Source: Bacillota bacterium
Lineage (GTDB): Bacteria; Bacillota; Clostridia; Lachnospirales; Lachnospiraceae
Length of the DNA stretch: 64,000 nucleotides
Direction: 5' to 3'
Assembly: GCA_023414355.1 (NCBI GenBank)
Contig: JAEZOB010000020.1
Coordinates: 22,347 to 86,346 of the forward strand
A model generated the notes under the pieces. It was not told where the DNA came from, searched no databases, and worked only from the letters and a program-made list of their open reading frames with translations. Shown here in pieces: positions 60,991 through 64,000 of this stretch. How positions within the stretch are numbered: position 1 is the first letter of the stretch; the number at the start of each line of letters is the position of its first letter. The position numbers were made by a program, and so were the translations under genes.

Positions 60991-61347
60991 ATGTTGGATT
61001 TTATTAAAAGCCGAAGAAGTACTCGAAAGTTTAAAGAAGAAATGGTACCTGAAGAACTGATTCATCAGGTGGTTGAGGCCGGAAGATATGCTCCAAGTGG
61101 AGGGAATTCTCAAAGCACTCATTTTATTGTAATTCAGAAGAAACAGGTGCTGGATAATTTGGCTGAATTTGCCAGAGAAGAGTTTGCTAAAATGGAGATT
61201 CGAGAGGATACTTATAAATCTCTTGTAAATTCTATTAATGCATCGAAGAAAGGCAATTACGTATTTCACTATAGTTGCCTGGTTCTTATTGTTACTGCGA
61301 GAATACATGTTAAAAACTTATATTATGTAATCTGCATAGGAGAGTAA
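60991..61347 (+). pseudogene. truncated nitroreductase (N-terminal half)
   Basis: From the ATG at 60991 after GAGGAG, residues 1-105 are a nitroreductase N-terminus: FIKSRRSTRKFKEEMVPEEL for FMN phosphate binding and AGRYAPSGGNSQSTHFIVIQ. After VLIVTA the sequence turns into unrelated residues and stops at 118 aa, against about 190-220 expected. The second FMN-binding half is missing, so it is unlikely to be active. Confidence 0.8.
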
Positions 61348-61414
61348 AAATATAAGACTTGTAAAGGGCAAAAACTGTATTTCTCTGGTAAGAGAGCCTA
61401 GAGCTTGTGACCTT

Positions 61415-61816
61415 TTATACATCGTTCCAGTTTGGTAATGGGGAATCATTTTTGATCGCTTCATTAACCAAGCTGTAGTAACGAATCTTTTTCTGCAGAT
61501 GTGTAAGTCCTGTTTCTAAATCCTTCATCATTTCTAAAGTTTTATCTTCTTGAGTTTTCATCATGTCTAATATTTTCTCAGAATTGGCAACCATGTCTTT
61601 TTCATATGTGAAAAAAGCTTTTATTTCATCTAAAGGAAGAAGAGCTTTTTTAAAGCATTCTATGGCATTCAAGCGATCTACATGTGATTTGTCGTAGACT
61701 CTGCGATATGTATTTACATGTTCTACATTTTCAAGTAACCCAATTTTTTCATAATAACGTATTGTCGATGCTGGTAAATGAAACATTTTTGAGAGTTCAG
61801 TAATTGTATAGGTCAT
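61415..61816 (-). CDS. MerR-family transcriptional regulator
   Basis: The protein is 133 aa. The N-terminal winged helix YTITELSKMFHLPASTIRYYEK with IGLLENVEH..YRRVYD is MerR-like; residues 75-120 form the dimer coiled coil. It lacks the cysteines of metal sensors and fits the aldehyde/electrophile-type group. It is divergent from an iron alcohol dehydrogenase and an aldo/keto reductase, and the spacer holds a 19-bp-spacer promoter, so it very likely controls them. Confidence 0.92.
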   Translation of the reverse strand: MTYTITELSKMFHLPASTIRYYEKIGLLENVEHVNTYRRVYDKSHVDRLNAIECFKKALLPLDEIKAFFTYEKDMVANSEKILDMMKTQEDKTLEMMKDLETGLTHLQKKIRYYSLVNEAIKNDSPLPNWNDV

Positions 61817-61830
61817 AATTCCTCCAAAAA

Positions 61831-61864
61831 AACTTGACTTAAAGCTAACTTCAAGTTGTATAGT
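61831..61864 (+). promoter_or_regulatory. MerR-type promoter with 19-bp spacer
   Basis: TTGACT (61834-61839), a 19-base spacer and TATAGT (61859-61864). A perfect dyad, AACTTGA-N13-TCAAGTT (61831-61857), fills the spacer. The overlong spacer with a dyad is the hallmark of promoters that a MerR activator untwists. It drives the alcohol dehydrogenase. Confidence 0.85.
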
Positions 61865-61898
61865 ACACTTATAATACTAAAAATTAGTGAGGTTTACA

Positions 61899-63080
61899 AT
61901 GGAGAATTTTAATTTTTATTCGGCTACATTTTTTGCATTCGGTAAGGATCGCGAGAGCGATTGTGGGGCGTTGGTGAAGAGATTTGGTGGTAGCAAGGTA
62001 TTGATTCATTACGGTGGTGGCTCGGTAGTACGCTCTGGATTACTTGATAGAGTAAAGGAGTCTCTTAAGAAGGCTGACATTGAATTTGTTGATCTCGGTG
62101 GTGTTATGCCTAATCCAAGAAGTGGTCTTGTTTATGAAGGAATTGAACTTTGCAAAAAAGAGAAAGTTAATTTTATTCTTGCAGTTGGTGGAGGAAGCAC
62201 AATCGATTCTTCTAAGGCAATTGCTGCTGGTGTAGTATATGACGGAGATTTTTGGGATTTTTATCAGGGGAAAAGAATCGAAGAAGCACTTCCTGTAGGT
62301 ACAATCCTTACAATTGCAGCTGCAGGTTCTGAAGGTTCGCCTGATTCAGTTATCACCAATGAGGATGGAATGATTAAGAGAGGTGCATCAGGAGATGCAA
62401 TCCGTCCTAAGTTTTCTATCTTAAATCCTGCTCTTACAGAAACTCTTCCTGCATACCAGACTGCGTGTGGTATTACAGATATCGTTGCACATTTATATGA
62501 GCGTTACCTTACAAACTCTAAAGATGTTGAAGTTACAGATCGCCTAATTGAGTCTCTCATCCTTACCATGAAGGCAGAGGCTCCTAAGGTTATGGCTAAT
62601 CTTGAGGATTATGAAGCTAGAGCAAACATTATGTGGGCTGGAATGGTTGCACATAATAATATTGTTGGTGTTGGCCGTTCTCAGGACTGGACCAGCCATC
62701 AGATAGAACACGAATTATCTGCATTGTATGATTGTGCTCATGGAGCAGGTCTTGCTGTAACAATGCCAGCTGTCTTTACTTATAATATGTCTCATGATAT
62801 TATGAGATTTGCACAGATTGCGGTTAGAGTATGGGGATGTCAGATGGATTTTGCTCATCCTGAAGTTACCGCTAAGGAAGGAATCGAGGCACTTAGAAGC
62901 TTCTTAATTTCTATTGGAATGCCTAAGAACTTTGAGGAACTTGGCGCAAAGGAAAAAGATATTGAGAAACTAGCATACACCTGCTGTTACGGAAAAGGAA
63001 ATGAAGGTGGAAAAATAGGTGGATTTGTGTCACTTAAACAAGAGGATGTAGAAGCAATTTATAAATTGATGGTTTCGTGA
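61899..63080 (+). CDS. iron-containing alcohol dehydrogenase (BDH type)
   Basis: About 393 aa from the ATG at 61899 (a GTG 12 bases earlier is less likely). AVGGGSTIDSSKAIAAG near residue 95 is the NAD(P) loop; iron ligands lie in CGITDIVAHLYERY near 192 and HQIEHELSALYDCAHGAGLA near 267-286. The branch resembles NADPH-dependent butanol dehydrogenases and YqhD, which reduce aldehydes to alcohols. With the divergent MerR regulator and the next aldo/keto reductase it forms a likely aldehyde-stress cluster. Confidence 0.94.
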   Translation: MENFNFYSATFFAFGKDRESDCGALVKRFGGSKVLIHYGGGSVVRSGLLDRVKESLKKADIEFVDLGGVMPNPRSGLVYEGIELCKKEKVNFILAVGGGSTIDSSKAIAAGVVYDGDFWDFYQGKRIEEALPVGTILTIAAAGSEGSPDSVITNEDGMIKRGASGDAIRPKFSILNPALTETLPAYQTACGITDIVAHLYERYLTNSKDVEVTDRLIESLILTMKAEAPKVMANLEDYEARANIMWAGMVAHNNIVGVGRSQDWTSHQIEHELSALYDCAHGAGLAVTMPAVFTYNMSHDIMRFAQIAVRVWGCQMDFAHPEVTAKEGIEALRSFLISIGMPKNFEELGAKEKDIEKLAYTCCYGKGNEGGKIGGFVSLKQEDVEAIYKLMVS

Positions 63081-63098
63081 AGGAAGGGAGCTAATAAG

Positions 63099-64000
63099 AT
63101 GCAAAAAGTAAATATCGCAAATGGACCAGAAAATGTATCCAGACTTATACTTGGCTGTATGCGTATGCCAGCTCTTTCAGTAGAAGATGCAGCAAATATG
63201 ATTCAGACAGCCTATGATTTAGGTATTAACTTCATAGATCATGCCACATGTTATGGTGGCGGTGAAGCAGAAACAAGATTCGGTGATGCCATTGCTCTTA
63301 CCAACGTAAAACGTGAAGACTTAACTATTCAGTCAAAATGTGGTCTTAGGTTCGACAAGCAGATATTTGACTGGAGAAAGTCGAATATTATTGAAAGTGT
63401 CGATGGAATTCTTAAGAGATTAAAAATGGAATACCTAGATGTTCTGCTATTACATAGACCTGATTTGTTATATGACCCAGAACAGATAGCAGAAGCGTTT
63501 GATGAACTCAAAGCCGCAGGAAAGGTACGCCATTTTGGTGTCAGCAATACGATGCCGATGCAGATTGAATTATTGAAGAAATATGTAAAACAACCTCTTA
63601 AGATTAACCAGTTGCAGCTTTCGCTAGAGCAGTCACAGTTGATCGATCAGGATTTATATATGAACAACAAAACGACAGATATGTCAGTTATGCGTGATGG
63701 AGGAGCTCTTGATTACTGTCGTCTAAATGATATTACCATTCAGGCATGGTCTCCACTTCAGCATGGAATGTTTAAGGGGATGTTTATCGATAACCCTGAA
63801 TTTCCAGAGATGAACAAGGTTCTTTCTGAATTAGCCAATCAGTATGGTGTTACAAAAGCAGCTATCGCGATTGCATGGATTCTTAGACATCCAGCTAAGA
63901 TGCAAGTAATTGCTGGAACTATGAACCCAGCACATCTTACCGAGATGGCAGAGGCGTGCAAAATTAACCTCACTCATGAAGAATGGTACAAGTTATATCT
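63099..64000 (+). CDS. aldo/keto reductase (partial at window end)
   Basis: 300 codons are visible and the gene runs off the window. Asp/Tyr in NFIDHATCYGGG (here ATCYG in place of ADIYG), Lys in TIQSKCG and His in LLLHRPD form the tetrad. It is a paralogue of the gene at 14503, sharing ESVDGIL.RL..EYLD and QAWSPLQHGMFKG. GAAGGGAG precedes the ATG, 18 bases after the dehydrogenase, so the two are co-transcribed. Confidence 0.92.
   Translation, partial: MQKVNIANGPENVSRLILGCMRMPALSVEDAANMIQTAYDLGINFIDHATCYGGGEAETRFGDAIALTNVKREDLTIQSKCGLRFDKQIFDWRKSNIIESVDGILKRLKMEYLDVLLLHRPDLLYDPEQIAEAFDELKAAGKVRHFGVSNTMPMQIELLKKYVKQPLKINQLQLSLEQSQLIDQDLYMNNKTTDMSVMRDGGALDYCRLNDITIQAWSPLQHGMFKGMFIDNPEFPEMNKVLSELANQYGVTKAAIAIAWILRHPAKMQVIAGTMNPAHLTEMAEACKINLTHEEWYKLY

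Overview
The window reads as a Gram-positive, low-to-mid GC anaerobe of the Clostridia, most likely Lachnospiraceae. Supporting this are AGGAGG-type ribosome binding sites, TTG/GTG starts, TTGACA-17-TATAAT promoters, a clostridial class II galT, paired parE-parC, a DUF2975/HTH module, a small DUF3006 protein beside a ComEC-like hydrolase, and a cyclic beta-1,2-glucan synthase system. This assignment is by inspection only; no database search was possible.

Layout. 0-4.3 kb: Leloir pathway galK-galE-galT. 4.3-8.3 kb: small housekeeping genes (PQ-loop-like membrane protein, shikimate kinase-like protein, free-Met sulfoxide reductase, DUF3006, metallo-beta-lactamase hydrolase, ThpR, YaiI/YqxD). 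8.3-13.5 kb: uvrB-uvrA behind a LexA-like box. 13.6-17 kb: HD nucleotidase, aldo/keto reductase, XRE-DUF5680 regulator, AlkZ-related protein. 17.4-21.1 kb: secreted protein and an ABC exporter with its TetR regulator. 21.3-23.6 kb (minus): DUF2975, HTH and lipoprotein operon. 23.9-26.9 kb: HAD hydrolase, a bacterial staygreen homologue, and a divergent WYL regulator/peptidase E pair. 27-28.6 kb: guaA. 29-38.6 kb: a degenerate HPt-like protein and a cyclic glucan synthase divided into two ORFs. 39-43.4 kb (minus): parE-parC. 43.8-48.2 kb: PHP phosphoesterase, lysA-like decarboxylase, greA, lysS. 48.2-59.6 kb: accessory region anchored on the 3' end of lysS. 59.6-64 kb: gene fragments, SDR, then a MerR-controlled alcohol dehydrogenase/aldo-keto reductase cluster.

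Three structural themes stand out. (1) Five genes (galE, uvrB, uvrA, the AlkZ-related gene and the glucan synthase) run directly at their stop codon into a tandem array. Each array has its own unit (16, 20, 14, 17 and 47 bp), and in most the first unit contains the gene's last codons. In the 47-bp array every full unit carries a Shine-Dalgarno sequence locked in a small hairpin, and the last copy, opened up, is the ribosome binding site of the next gene. (2) A 25-bp exact copy of the lysS 3' end lies 6.9 kb downstream, and 11-bp-periodic TTACGACC repeats sit at matching distances from both copies. This is the layout of an integrative element at the lysS 3' end, with a probable second unit after it; no integrase remains. 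Its cargo is two secreted proteins built from shuffled WG-repeat, Ig-like and ricin-like modules. (3) Several intergenic spacers hold long fold-back elements, including one of about 290 bp that pairs nearly end to end.

The 48-64 kb region is rich in decay: a doubly frameshifted small gene, a frameshifted secreted protein, an elaA-like gene with an in-frame TGA, and two nitroreductase fragments.
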